Positions 44,790 through 53,793 of a stretch of 64,000 nt of DNA are shown here, piece by piece. A program made the position numbers and the translations under genes. The stretch comes from Gordonia sp. SID5947 (GTDB taxonomy: Bacteria > Actinomycetota > Actinomycetes > Mycobacteriales > Mycobacteriaceae): positions 2,790,001-2,854,000 of the forward strand of contig NZ_WWHU01000001.1 of assembly GCF_009862785.1 (NCBI RefSeq), written 5' to 3'. The notes below the pieces were generated by a model. It was given only the letters and a program-made list of their open reading frames with translations. It searched no databases and was not told the DNA's origin. Numbering within the stretch: the stretch's first letter is position 1; every line of letters begins with the position of its first letter.

Positions 44790-46118
44790 TCACTCGCCGT
44801 CGCGGGGCGTCTGCTCCGGGGAGATCTCCTCGTCGGTCGCGTCCGGCGGCGACGCGTCGGCCTCGTCGGCCGCGTCGAGGCGATCCCATCTCGGCTCATC
44901 GGGCTCGGCCGTGTAGAACCGCCCGGCCGTGCCGTCCTCGCGGTCGCGGGCCCGGGCGGCGCTGCCGGCCAGATGCCGGACGGCGGTGTTGCCGAACGCG
45001 AGCAGCGGCACCGCGAGCAATCCTCCGACGATGCCCGCGGAGACGATCCCGGCCGCGATGGCGAGAACCACGGCAACCGGATGCAGCCGCACCGATCGGC
45101 CGAGCAGGAACGGCTGCAGCACATGGCTTTCCACCTGCATCACACCGACCACGATGGCCGTTGCGATGACCGCCGCGATCCAGCCCTGGGTGACCAGCGC
45201 GACCACCACCGCCAAGGTGCCCGCCACCAGTGCGCCGACGATCGGGATGAAGGCGCCCAAGAACACCAGCGACGCCAGCGGCAGTGCCAGTGGCACACCC
45301 AGGATGGCCAGCCCGATGCCGATGCCCAGGGCGTCGACGAAGGCCACCGCAACGGTCGCGCGAACGTAGCCGACGAGCGTGCCGAATCCGGCGGTGCCCG
45401 CGGCCCGCACCCGACCACGGGTGCCGTGCGGCACGAGTTTGGTGACGAACGTCCAGATCTGGCCGCCGCCGTACAGGAAGAAGATCAGCACGAAGATCGT
45501 CAGCAATGCGCCGGTGACGATCTCGGTGGCCGTCGTGGCGGTCGCCAGGGCACCGCTGGTGACCTTGTCCTGGTTGTGCTGGAGAAAATCGGTGATGTCG
45601 TTGCCGATGTTGCTGACCTGGTCGTCGTCGACCTTCAGCGGACCGTCGACGAGCCAGTCACGAGACCGGTCGATGGTGACCGTGATCTGCTTGGTGAGTT
45701 CGGGGAACCCACGGATGAACTCCTGCACCACGAACGTCATCACCAGTCCGAGCAAGCTCAAGGCCACGACGATGGTGATGAGGACCGCGAGCGACCGCGG
45801 CACTCGGTGGCGATCCAGCCAGTCCACCACCGGTACCAGCATGGCCGCCCCGAGGATGGCCAGGGCCACCGGCACCAGCACTTCCTCGAACTCGTTGAAG
45901 GCCATCAGCAGCACGTAGACCACGGCTGCGATCACCAGCAGTCGCCAGCCCCACTCGGCGGTCGCGCGGACCAGCGGGTGCACCTTTTCGCGATCGGCGA
46001 CGGCGGGGGCCACCGGGCCGACGACGGGGTCGTCACCGACCCGGTCGTCACGAACACGGGAGCCCCGGTCGCGGGCAGGCTCGTCCCGCGCGCGGCCGGC
46101 GGTGTCGGCATCGCTCAC
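44790..46118 (-). CDS. AI-2E family transporter-like membrane protein (Rv0205-like)
   Basis: A 442-residue member of the AI-2E exporter/PerM superfamily. Eight predicted helices include LLVIAAVVYVLLMAFNEFEE near the N-terminus. The family motif is GAFIPIVGALVAGTLAVVVAL, and a conserved IPxxG-type loop and an LLGRSVRLHPVAVVLAI helix follow. N- and C-terminal tails are acidic and disordered. Despite the family name, autoinducer transport is not implied; several members are Na+/H+ antiporters. It is the first gene of an apparent operon with the downstream kinase and regulator, and is divergent (34 bp) from the YbhN-like gene. Confidence 0.87.
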   Translation of the reverse strand: MSDADTAGRARDEPARDRGSRVRDDRVGDDPVVGPVAPAVADREKVHPLVRATAEWGWRLLVIAAVVYVLLMAFNEFEEVLVPVALAILGAAMLVPVVDWLDRHRVPRSLAVLITIVVALSLLGLVMTFVVQEFIRGFPELTKQITVTIDRSRDWLVDGPLKVDDDQVSNIGNDITDFLQHNQDKVTSGALATATTATEIVTGALLTIFVLIFFLYGGGQIWTFVTKLVPHGTRGRVRAAGTAGFGTLVGYVRATVAVAFVDALGIGIGLAILGVPLALPLASLVFLGAFIPIVGALVAGTLAVVVALVTQGWIAAVIATAIVVGVMQVESHVLQPFLLGRSVRLHPVAVVLAIAAGIVSAGIVGGLLAVPLLAFGNTAVRHLAGSAARARDREDGTAGRFYTAEPDEPRWDRLDAADEADASPPDATDEEISPEQTPRDGE

Positions 46119-46152
46119 AGCTGCCAGCCTAGCTGTGGATATGGTGTGGGCT

Positions 46153-47298
46153 ATGTCGACCGACAGACCAGAAACCGGGCGCGTCGCGACGCGGCGACGT
46201 TTCTGGTGGCTGCGATGGGTGTTGCTGGCGGTCGTGGTGGCGGTCCTCGCGGTCGAGGTGGTGCTGATCTCGCCGAGCCTGGAAGAGGCCTGGCGCCGCA
46301 TCGGCGACCTCGACTGGGTCTGGATCGTGGCGAGCATCTTCGCCGCGCTGCTGTCGATGGACAGTTTCGCGCAGGTACAGCGAGCATTGCTGCGATCGGC
46401 GGGCGTACGGGTCAGACAATGGCAGTCGCTGTCGGTGGTCCTGGCCTCCAACTCGGTCAGTCAGACCATGCCGGGCGGGCCCGTCCTCTCGCCCGCGTTC
46501 GTGTACCGGGAGAGCCGCAAGTGGGGTGCCACCCCGGTGGTCGCATCCTGGCAGGTCGTGATGTCCGGGCTGCTGGCCGGCGTCGGACTCGCCGTGCTCG
46601 GGTTCGGTGGCGCACTCCTCGCCGGCGCCAAGACCAGCCCGTTCTCGGTGTTCTTCTCCATAGTCGGGTTCGTCGCGGTGGTCGTGGTGTTCCAATACCT
46701 GGCCAGCCACCCGGAGTCACTGCAGAGCACGGTCCTGCGCATCCTCGACTGGCTCAACCAGATCCGCAACAAGCCGAAGCAACACGGCCACGAGCGCGTC
46801 ATCGAGGTCCTCGAGCAGTTGCGCGCCGTGCAGCTGTCCCGGCGGGACCTCACGATCTCGTTCGCGTGGAGCATGTTCAACTGGGTGGCCGACGTGGCCT
46901 GCCTGGCCTTCGCCTGCTGGGCCGTCGGCGCCCATCCGAGCATCGCAGGCCTGATGGTCGCCTACGCGGCGGGCAAGGCGGTCGGTACCGCGATACCGCT
47001 CCTGCCGGGCGGCATCGGTGTGGTCGACGCCGTCCTCGTCCCAGCGCTCACCAGCGCGGGTATGCCCGCCGCCGACGCCATCACCGCGGTTCTGGTGTAC
47101 CGGCTGATCAGCTATGTGCTGGTCGCGGCGATCGGCTGGATCGTCGTGCTGGTGATGTTCCGCAACAGTTTCCGCAAGGGCGAGACCCTGGAGGAGGAGT
47201 TGGAGCACGACACCGGCGACGACACGCCGGATCCGACACCCCGGGAGCACGACGCGGACGGGGAGAGTTCCCGCAGGCCCGACGACCCGCTACCGTAG
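46153..47298 (+). CDS. YbhN/UPF0104 membrane protein (Rv0204c-like)
   Basis: A 381-residue membrane protein with about eight helices of the LPG_synthase_TM type (PF03706). The diagnostic LPGGIGVVDAVLVPAL segment lies near residue 290, and ASNSVSQTMPGGPVLSPAF near residue 110. The family includes the flippase half of lysyl-phosphatidylglycerol synthase, so lipid translocation is plausible. A C-terminal ~35-residue acidic tail is disordered. It starts only 34 bp from the divergent AI-2E-type gene, so the two promoters must overlap. Confidence 0.85.
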   Translation: MSTDRPETGRVATRRRFWWLRWVLLAVVVAVLAVEVVLISPSLEEAWRRIGDLDWVWIVASIFAALLSMDSFAQVQRALLRSAGVRVRQWQSLSVVLASNSVSQTMPGGPVLSPAFVYRESRKWGATPVVASWQVVMSGLLAGVGLAVLGFGGALLAGAKTSPFSVFFSIVGFVAVVVVFQYLASHPESLQSTVLRILDWLNQIRNKPKQHGHERVIEVLEQLRAVQLSRRDLTISFAWSMFNWVADVACLAFACWAVGAHPSIAGLMVAYAAGKAVGTAIPLLPGGIGVVDAVLVPALTSAGMPAADAITAVLVYRLISYVLVAAIGWIVVLVMFRNSFRKGETLEEELEHDTGDDTPDPTPREHDADGESSRRPDDPLP

Positions 47299-47304
47299 AA
47301 AACC

Positions 47305-47754
47305 ATGTCGAGGTCCACGCCTGTCGCCGCGGACGCCGCCCCGACGTCGACGCGCTCGTTGCCCATGCCGGTGACCGCGGTGATCGACCTGGTCGCGGTC
47401 ACCGTCTTCGTCCTCATCGGACGGTCCAGTCACGAAGAAGGCCTCGCAGTCGTCGGCGTGCTCCAGACGCTGTGGCCGTTCGCCGTCGGCGCGGCCGCCG
47501 GATGGTCGATCGCCTACGTCTACTCCCATGTCCGGTCGAGCGACTGGTTCGGCCACGACTTCCGCCCCGAACGCATCGCCCCTGCCGGCGTCATCATCTG
47601 GTTCTGCGCGGTTGCCGTCGGGATGATCCTGCGTTACCTGCTCCACCAGGGAGTTGCGGTCAGCTTCATCATCGTCGCCACCATCTCGCTCGGCGTGTTC
47701 CTCATCGGGTGGCGCGCGGTCGCCGGGTTCATCGCCCGACGGCGCACTACTTGA
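47305..47754 (+). CDS. DUF3054 membrane protein
   Basis: A 149-residue protein with four predicted helices. The first lies at residues ~22-40 (VTAVIDLVAVTVFVLIGRSSH), and LQTLWPFAVGAAAGW and RPERIAPAGVIIWF follow. The size, DLxAVxxF start and RxxR-type loop fit DUF3054, function unknown. It begins 7 bp after the YbhN-like gene, probably in one operon, and its last 8 bp overlap the 3' end of the convergent PBP-like gene. Confidence 0.85.
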   Translation: MSRSTPVAADAAPTSTRSLPMPVTAVIDLVAVTVFVLIGRSSHEEGLAVVGVLQTLWPFAVGAAAGWSIAYVYSHVRSSDWFGHDFRPERIAPAGVIIWFCAVAVGMILRYLLHQGVAVSFIIVATISLGVFLIGWRAVAGFIARRRTT

Positions 47755-49393
47755 TCCGGAAGTACTTCTGCGCGACCTGCAGAGCCGCGGTGCCCGACTT
47801 GTCGCCTTCGCAGTAGATCACGATGACCTTGCCACCCTGCAGCCCGAGGAACCAGCCGGGCCCCTGCGGGCCGTTGGTGCCCACGAGTGCCCGCAGTCCC
47901 GGCGCTCCGGTCAGGTCACTGGCGTCACCGGTCTTGGCGGTCACGGCCATCGCCTGCAGGATCGGAGCCGTCGTCGCGGCGTCGAGTTCGCCGAGTTTCC
48001 CGCCCACCACGCTGGTCGGCGCGCCCTTGATCACGAACGGCGGCACCGAGCTCATCTGACCCATCGAACTGCGTGCCAGCGCGACACCCAGGGCACCCAT
48101 GTTCATCATCGAGGCGTTCAGGTCGCCGGGCCGGAAGTCCACGGTCGTGACACCCGGCTGATCGGCCGTCGGTGCGCTGGCACCCGGGACGGTGAACTGC
48201 ACACCGAGGCCGAGCCGATCCATGATCGCGTCCGTGGACTGCTGAGTGGCCGTGGCCGTCCGATCGACCTCGCCCAGCACCGGGTTCAGCGTGCTCCCGA
48301 CGGGGTGGGTGGAATTGGCGTTGATGCCACGTTCGACGGCGTAGCTGTTCTGCGCCATGCCCAGGATCGCGCCGCTGCCGGCGTCGAGGGCCATGATGGT
48401 GGCTGGCTGGCCGACCTCGACCGCCGCATCACCCAGGGTGAGCTGCAGGTTCTGGTCGATGGTGGTGTCCACGCTCGGCCCGGGGGGTCCCTGTTCACCC
48501 GCCAGTTTGCGGGGCTTGATACCGGGGCCGACCATCTGGACCTGCCACCCGGCCGTGGCGTCACGGATGGCCTGCCAGTAGTTGGTGATGCCGGGCTCCA
48601 GGGGCGACGACAAACGTCTGTCGGCCATCACCAGCATGCCGGCCTTGCGCACGCTCACCCCCGGAACGGTGTCCGGGTTGGACGTCATGACCTCCATGTC
48701 CGGATCGCGCAGGGTGACCGCCTTGATCGGCTTGCCCTGCGACTCGGCGAGCTTCTGCGAGATCACCTGCGTCGTCACCAGCGGGGCGATGGGTGCGAGT
48801 GTCCTGGCGAGCGCCCGCGCGGACTGGTTGACGTCCTTGGTCCGGTTCGGGTCCAGGATGATCTCGTTCACGGGCTGCAGGTACATGAAGGTCTTGCCCG
48901 ACTTGCTGCGCACCGTCGGCGCCGGGGTGGCGTCGGTGCGGATCTCACGCAGCTGACCACCGTAGGGCAGCCCGGGATAGATGATCGACGGTTCCCAGGT
49001 GAGCTTCCATCCGGTCGACAGGTGCCGAGCGGTCCCCGAACTGGTCGTCTCGAAGCTCCGGTCCTTGGCCCATCGCCATGTCGTCTTCAGCGAGAACGAC
49101 GCCGTCCCGTCGCTGTACTCCACGGGTTTCACCACGTCGACGTCGACGTGTTCGGCGTTCATCGCCTGCAGCGTCTGGGTCAGTGCCTCTCCGGCCTGTC
49201 CCGGCGCAGTGGTGAATCCGGCGGCGCCGCCGGCGTCCTGCCGCTCCATCGCAGCCGCGAAATGCCGCGCAGCGCCCGCTGCACCGCTGTCGTCGTCGCC
49301 GCCGATTCCACATGCGCTGAGCACGACGACGGCGACGCTGCAGGTTGCCGCTGCGCAGGCCATCTTCGGCGCACGCTTCGCCCAGATCTTCAT
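47747..49393 (-). CDS. Penicillin-binding-protein-like lipoprotein with altered SxxK motif
   Basis: A 548-residue exported lipoprotein (signal with LSAC, C28). An NTF2-like N-terminal domain (about residues 35-150) and a linker precede a transpeptidase-fold domain (about 310-545), the layout of MecA_N-type class B PBPs. The catalytic tetrad reads S367-T-L-N370 in HPVGSTLNPVLG: the serine is present but the invariant lysine of SxxK is Asn. The KTG motif is intact (K487-T-G489), while the SxN motif is not obvious. The gene is convergent with DUF3054 and divergent from the pirin gene. I infer a non-catalytic or atypically acylating wall protein. Confidence 0.85.
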   Translation of the reverse strand: MKIWAKRAPKMACAAATCSVAVVVLSACGIGGDDDSGAAGAARHFAAAMERQDAGGAAGFTTAPGQAGEALTQTLQAMNAEHVDVDVVKPVEYSDGTASFSLKTTWRWAKDRSFETTSSGTARHLSTGWKLTWEPSIIYPGLPYGGQLREIRTDATPAPTVRSKSGKTFMYLQPVNEIILDPNRTKDVNQSARALARTLAPIAPLVTTQVISQKLAESQGKPIKAVTLRDPDMEVMTSNPDTVPGVSVRKAGMLVMADRRLSSPLEPGITNYWQAIRDATAGWQVQMVGPGIKPRKLAGEQGPPGPSVDTTIDQNLQLTLGDAAVEVGQPATIMALDAGSGAILGMAQNSYAVERGINANSTHPVGSTLNPVLGEVDRTATATQQSTDAIMDRLGLGVQFTVPGASAPTADQPGVTTVDFRPGDLNASMMNMGALGVALARSSMGQMSSVPPFVIKGAPTSVVGGKLGELDAATTAPILQAMAVTAKTGDASDLTGAPGLRALVGTNGPQGPGWFLGLQGGKVIVIYCEGDKSGTAALQVAQKYFRIK

Positions 49394-49507
49394 AGTCTCA
49401 ATTTTCACTCTTGTCACACTGGATTTCGATGCCGCCAGCTTCCATTCGGGTATCCGAGCGGTCACGATCGGGTCTCGGGGTTCCGGCGACGTGACGGGGA
49501 CCATAGT

Positions 49508-49524
49508 CGACGACTTCGTCGTCG
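49508..49524. promoter_or_regulatory. Inverted repeat upstream of the pirin gene
   Basis: CGACGAC-TTC-GTCGTCG gives perfect 7-bp arms with a 3-nt centre, 22 bp before the pirin ATG. It could be an operator or a small leader hairpin. Confidence 0.35.
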
Positions 49525-49546
49525 CAGAATCGGCCCATAATGTGGC

Positions 49547-50293
49547 ATGGACTTTCGCGTGATTCCGGCCGGAGACCGTGCGGTAACGACGACCGAGTGG
49601 CTTACGTCCCGCCATGCCTTCTCCTTTGGCGATCACTACGATCCATCCAACACCCATTTCGGTGTTCTGTTGGTGAATAACGATGAAATCGTCGCGCCGG
49701 GTGAAGGGTTCGTTACACACCCGCACCGCGAGTCCGAAATCGTCACGTGGGTCACGTCCGGCTCACTGGTGCACCAGGATTCCGAGGGCCACTCCGGAAT
49801 CGTCTATCCCGGACTGGCACAACGGATGAGCGCAGGCACCGGCATCGAGCACTCGGAACGCAACGACCGTTGGGCACCCCGCGCAGAGGCCGGCGTGACA
49901 CCCGTGCGATACGTGCAGATGTGGGTGATGCCCGACGAGCTCGGGCTGGCTCCGTCCTACGATCAGCGCGAGGTCGACGACGAGCTCGCGCCGGGCCGAC
50001 TGGTCCCGATCGCATCGGGCGATCCGGCCCGTGATTCTGCCATCCGCATCGCCAACCGGTCGGCCACGCTGTACGCCGCCCGTTTCGTCTCCGGGTCGAC
50101 GGTCGATCTGCCTGCCGCCCGCCACACGCACGTGTACGTCACCCGCGGCACCCTCGACCTCGCAGGCACCCGCCTCGACGAAGGGGACTCGGTCCGCGCC
50201 GGCGACCTCGGCGGCGAGCCGCTGACGGCACACACCGATGCCGAAGTCCTCGTCTGGTCCATGGATCGTGACCTGCGAGACCTCATGTCCTGA
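49547..50293 (+). CDS. Pirin family protein (YhhW/quercetin-dioxygenase-like bicupin)
   Basis: A 248-residue double cupin. The metal-binding part has HPHRESEIVTWVTSG and LAQRMSAGTGIEHSERN, supplying the His/Glu ligands of the pirin N-terminal domain. Close relatives such as E. coli YhhW oxidise quercetin; the biological substrate here is unknown. The gene is divergent from the PBP-like gene, with a 153-bp intergenic region, and convergent (5 bp gap) with the fatty acid hydroxylase gene. Confidence 0.9.
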   Translation: MDFRVIPAGDRAVTTTEWLTSRHAFSFGDHYDPSNTHFGVLLVNNDEIVAPGEGFVTHPHRESEIVTWVTSGSLVHQDSEGHSGIVYPGLAQRMSAGTGIEHSERNDRWAPRAEAGVTPVRYVQMWVMPDELGLAPSYDQREVDDELAPGRLVPIASGDPARDSAIRIANRSATLYAARFVSGSTVDLPAARHTHVYVTRGTLDLAGTRLDEGDSVRAGDLGGEPLTAHTDAEVLVWSMDRDLRDLMS

Positions 50294-50298
50294 ACGCT

Positions 50299-50997
50299 TT
50301 ACCCGGCCTCGTCCAGTGCGTGCAGATTCTTGGCCGTCGGCGACTTCGCCACCGACTGAGGGTCGGGGTACGTGTGCAGCAGGCGGTCGGCCGTACCCGA
50401 GGTGGTGACGGTGAACCAGTAGTGCTCGTTTCGGTAATGGTGGAACCGATGGTTGCGCCAGGTGGCGCGGTACAGAGGCGAGCGCGGCTTGTAGTCCGTG
50501 TGGATCAGGTAGTGCGTCCACTCGTAGACGAGCCCGAGAGCACCGAGCAACACGAGGAATGTCAGCCCCCGCTCGACGCTGCGGAACAGGACGAAGGCGA
50601 CGACGAGCGCGGCGATCAGCACCGGGATCAGCGACCGCCAGGGGATGAAGATCAGCGGGATGTCACGCGGATCATTGTGGTGCTCACGGTGTTTACGCGC
50701 CAGCTGGGTGTCGAGAGTCACCGGTCCGAACCGTCTGGGACGCCAGTGCAGGATCATGACGTGGATCAGCCATTCGACGATCGGGAACACCGCGACCATC
50801 ACAACCGGCACCAGCAGGTCGGCCATGCCCCAGCCGCCGATCCAGACCCGGGCAACCACAGCGCCGACCAGCAGGCCGGCGATCATCCAGGGCGACGGGT
50901 GTCTCACGAATTCACCGAAGGCCGATCGCAACGTCACGTCGCGGCGGCCGGCCCGCGTCGACATCAGCTGTTTCCCTTTGCTTCTCACCGGATTCAT
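50299..50997 (-). CDS. Fatty acid hydroxylase/sterol desaturase superfamily protein
   Basis: A 232-residue membrane di-iron enzyme with about four helices. The histidine boxes are WLIHVMILHWR, KHREHHNDPRD, HYLIHTD and RNHRFHHYRNEHYW, giving the expected eight or more His ligands. The family hydroxylates or desaturates lipid chains or carotenoids; the substrate is undetermined. The ATG at 50997 overlaps the GntR gene stop (ATGA), so it is translationally coupled to its likely regulator. An internal ATG at 50964 is an alternative. Confidence 0.85.
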   Translation of the reverse strand: MNPVRSKGKQLMSTRAGRRDVTLRSAFGEFVRHPSPWMIAGLLVGAVVARVWIGGWGMADLLVPVVMVAVFPIVEWLIHVMILHWRPRRFGPVTLDTQLARKHREHHNDPRDIPLIFIPWRSLIPVLIAALVVAFVLFRSVERGLTFLVLLGALGLVYEWTHYLIHTDYKPRSPLYRATWRNHRFHHYRNEHYWFTVTTSGTADRLLHTYPDPQSVAKSPTAKNLHALDEAG

Positions 50998-51740
50998 CCC
51001 TCCGTGTCCGATCCGGCCGACGAGTCGTCCGAGATCGTCTCGCATAGTTCGAGGAGCGCCGCGGTAGCCGGCGCGAGCAGCGCACGGGCCGCCTTCTCCG
51101 CCTCCGCCGGCCGGCGCCCGGCGATCGCGTCGACAACGGCGCGATAGCCCTCGACATTGCCGACCTCGGGTTCGAGCACCGCGGCGAGCGCAGGCAACGC
51201 GGGCTCGTAGGCGGCTCGCAGCGAGTTGAACATCAACCGGAACGCAATCGACTCCGCCGCGTCGACCACCCCACCCCAGAACTCCAGCGCGACAACCTGC
51301 TGCGCGACCGGGTCGGTGCCGGTTGCGAGCCGGTCGACACAGGCCCGAAGGGATTGCACGGTGTCGTCGCCGCACCGGCGAGCGGCGAGCTCGGCCACCT
51401 TCGGCGCGATCAATGCGCGTGCCTCGACCATCGACCGCATCACCCCGGGGACCAGCTGCCCGTTCCGCACCAGGAGTCGTGGCAGCAGATCGAGCCCCCC
51501 GGTGGCGATCGGATCGAGCACCCGCGTGCCCTGCCCCTGCCGGATCGTCACGAACCCGGCGCTCGCGACGCGACGCAGCGCCTCGCGGACGGCGGGCCGC
51601 GACACCCCCAGCACCCGGGCGAGTTCCCGTTCGCTCGGCAGCGTCTCGCCGGCGGGGAGGTCCCCCGACAACACGCCCTCCACGATCTGCTCGTAGACAT
51701 CTTCGGGCACGCTGCGGGGCGCGATCGGCTCGAACGGCAT
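50994..51740 (-). CDS. GntR family regulator, FadR (FCD) subfamily
   Basis: A 248-residue regulator. The winged helix (residues ~10-75) includes PSERELARVLGVSRPAVREAL, and the C-terminal FCD domain is all helical with the Asp/His region for a metal-linked carboxylate effector. It is coupled to the downstream fatty acid hydroxylase gene, the most likely target. An imperfect operator-like TGGT-nnn-ACCA sequence lies 38 bp upstream of its start. Confidence 0.9.
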   Translation of the reverse strand: MPFEPIAPRSVPEDVYEQIVEGVLSGDLPAGETLPSERELARVLGVSRPAVREALRRVASAGFVTIRQGQGTRVLDPIATGGLDLLPRLLVRNGQLVPGVMRSMVEARALIAPKVAELAARRCGDDTVQSLRACVDRLATGTDPVAQQVVALEFWGGVVDAAESIAFRLMFNSLRAAYEPALPALAAVLEPEVGNVEGYRAVVDAIAGRRPAEAEKAARALLAPATAALLELCETISDDSSAGSDTEG

Positions 51741-51777
51741 GGTTCAGACGCTAAGGGAACCCGGTCAGGTGGTCAAG

Positions 51778-51788
51778 TGGTCTTACCA
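51778..51788. promoter_or_regulatory. Candidate GntR/FadR-type operator
   Basis: TGGTCTTACCA is an 11-bp sequence with TGGT/ACCA arms about a 3-nt centre, the pattern typical of FadR-subfamily operators. It lies upstream of the GntR gene and near the start of the DUF1801 gene. A second TGGTCAAGTGGTC half-site stretch adjoins it. Confidence 0.45.
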
Positions 51789-51845
51789 GTTCACCCGTGG
51801 ACAGAATGCCTCGATCGGTTCACCGCCCGTGGCACGATCATCGGC

Positions 51846-52241
51846 ATGACTTCTGACGACACGGGTGACGGCCAGAACATGACTCCCGCACAGTTGATCG
51901 ATCGCCGAATCGACGAGCTGGGTGATTGGCGAGGTGAGACGCTCGCCCTGCTACGGGACCTCATCAAGCAGGCCGTCCCCGACGTCACCGAGGAATGGAA
52001 GTGGCGAGGCGTCCCGGTCTGGTACCACGACGGGATGCTGTGCACCGGCGAGTCGTACAAGAACTACGTGAAGGTGACCTTCGCCAAGGGCGCCTCCCTC
52101 GACGATCCGGTCGGGCTCTTCAACTCGAGCCTCGACGGCAACACGCGCCGGGCCATCGACTTCCACGAGGACGACGAGATCGACGAGAAGGCGCTGCTCG
52201 CCCTCTTTCGCGCGGCCGCGGAGTCCAACAGTTCGAAGTGA
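51846..52241 (+). CDS. DUF1801 (YdhG-like) protein
   Basis: A 131-residue cytosolic protein of the DUF1801 family. The characteristic part is DVTEEWKWRGVPVWYHDGM, then KNYVKVTFAKGASLDDP and NTRRAIDFHEDDEID. The fold is iron-chaperone-like in some members (frataxin-like YdhG), but function is unconfirmed. It is divergent from the GntR gene, with 105 bp between starts, and convergent with a disulfide-reductase gene 26 bp downstream. Confidence 0.85.
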   Translation: MTSDDTGDGQNMTPAQLIDRRIDELGDWRGETLALLRDLIKQAVPDVTEEWKWRGVPVWYHDGMLCTGESYKNYVKVTFAKGASLDDPVGLFNSSLDGNTRRAIDFHEDDEIDEKALLALFRAAAESNSSK

Positions 52242-52267
52242 GCGAGGCCGTCGACACGGGCGACAGT

Positions 52268-53719
52268 TCAGTGCAGTTGTTCGAGCAGCCGGAGCCACAC
52301 CTCACTGACGGTCGGATACGACGGCACCGCATGCCACAACCGGTCGACGGTCACCTCGCCGACCACCGCGACCGTCGCGGAGTGGACGAGTTCGGCAGTC
52401 TCCGCACCGACAAAGGTGGCGCCGACCAGCACATCGCGCGACCGATCGATGACGAGCTTGGCATGACCGGCGTAGTCGGGCGATACGAGGTACGACCCGG
52501 CGACCGCGATGTCGGCTTCCGCGATCACCACGTCGATACCCTCGTCGCGTGCCTGCGCCTCGGTCCGGCCGACCGCCGCCATCTCGGGACGGGTGAACAC
52601 CACCTGCGGGATCGCGTCACGGTCGGCCGAGGCGGTGAACCGTGAGCCGTCGAGCGGCGTCCCCTCGGCTCGTGCGGCGATCACGTCCCCCGCGACCCGG
52701 CCCTGGTACTTGCCCATGTGCGTCAACGCCACCCGCCCGTTGACGTCGCCGACCGCATAGAGCCACGGCTGACCGGGAACGGACATGTGGTGGTCGACCC
52801 GCAGGGGGCCGGAATCCTCGATATCCAACGCCTCGAGGCCGAGATCGGTTGTGGCAGGGGACCTTCCGGCTGCCACCAGGATCTCGTCGACCTCGAGCAC
52901 CGCGCTGCCCGCGCCCTCGTCCACCGTGACACGAGCCGGACCACCGTGGATGTGCCCGTAGCCCGTGTCCGCGACGTCGGGCCGTTCGACGGCCGAGATC
53001 TGTGCACCGAATCGGATGTCGACACCACGCCGCGTGAGCCCTACCGCGACGTGTTCACCCACGAACGGCTCGGCCTTCGGCAGCAGCCGGTCGCCGCGGA
53101 TCACCATTGTCAGCTCCCGAACTCCGAGGTCGAGCAGCCACGTGACGGCCTCGCACGCGACGACCCCACCGCCGAGCACCACCATCCGCTCCGGGACCTC
53201 CACCATGTTGGTCGCATCCCGCGACGTCCACGGCCGCGCTTCACGCAGCCCGGGGATCGGTGGCACCGACGCGGTGCTCCCGGTGGCGACGACCACCGCC
53301 TGTCGCGCGACGATTCGGCGATCCCCGACCTCGACCTCGCGCTCACCGACGATCCGCCCGTGCCCGCGGATCACGTCGATGCCGGCACCGGTCGCCCACT
53401 CGACCTGCGAGCTGTCGTCGCGGCCGTGGGTGATGGTGTCGCGCCAGCCCAGCACGGCGCCGCGGTCCGGCGCGGGCGCCGTCAACCGCTCACGGGCGCC
53501 GGCCAACCCGGACGCCGCCTCGAGCGCGGCGCCCGGACCCAGCAGTCCCTTGCTCGGCATACACGCCCAGTACGAACATTCGCCGCCGACGAGTTCGTGC
53601 TCGATGATCGCCGCTGTTCGGGAACTGCCCTTGATCGCGTACTCGGCGGCGTTTTCACCCACCGGTCCCCCGCCGATCACGACCACGTCATACGCGTTCA
53701 CATCCGATGCTCCGCTCAT
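52268..53719 (-). CDS. Class I pyridine nucleotide-disulfide oxidoreductase
   Basis: A 483-residue FAD flavoprotein. The N-terminal FAD loop is VVVIGGGPVGENAAEYA. The redox-active disulfide is C48-x4-C53 in GGECSYWACMPSK. The NAD(P)H site is VVLGGGVVACEAVTWLL, and the second FAD contact is YAVGDVNGRVAL. The C-terminal helix has HAVPSYPTVSEVW in place of the usual HxHPT, close to mercuric-reductase/lipoamide-like variants. The substrate disulfide (mycothione, lipoamide or other) cannot be set from sequence. ATG at 53719 is chosen; the start of zmp1 lies 74 bp away on the other strand. Confidence 0.85.
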   Translation of the reverse strand: MSGASDVNAYDVVVIGGGPVGENAAEYAIKGSSRTAAIIEHELVGGECSYWACMPSKGLLGPGAALEAASGLAGARERLTAPAPDRGAVLGWRDTITHGRDDSSQVEWATGAGIDVIRGHGRIVGEREVEVGDRRIVARQAVVVATGSTASVPPIPGLREARPWTSRDATNMVEVPERMVVLGGGVVACEAVTWLLDLGVRELTMVIRGDRLLPKAEPFVGEHVAVGLTRRGVDIRFGAQISAVERPDVADTGYGHIHGGPARVTVDEGAGSAVLEVDEILVAAGRSPATTDLGLEALDIEDSGPLRVDHHMSVPGQPWLYAVGDVNGRVALTHMGKYQGRVAGDVIAARAEGTPLDGSRFTASADRDAIPQVVFTRPEMAAVGRTEAQARDEGIDVVIAEADIAVAGSYLVSPDYAGHAKLVIDRSRDVLVGATFVGAETAELVHSATVAVVGEVTVDRLWHAVPSYPTVSEVWLRLLEQLH

Positions 53720-53793
53720 GCCACCACCGTAGAGCGATTGCGCCGGCGGCAGAGCCGGCTGACGAATCGCGTATCCGATGCCAGGATGGACGG

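Noticed and set aside
44973..47816. A 947-residue open frame
   Set aside because: It runs antisense to the AI-2E-type gene and out of frame with YbhN; composition is His/Arg/Gly-rich with no recognisable domain.
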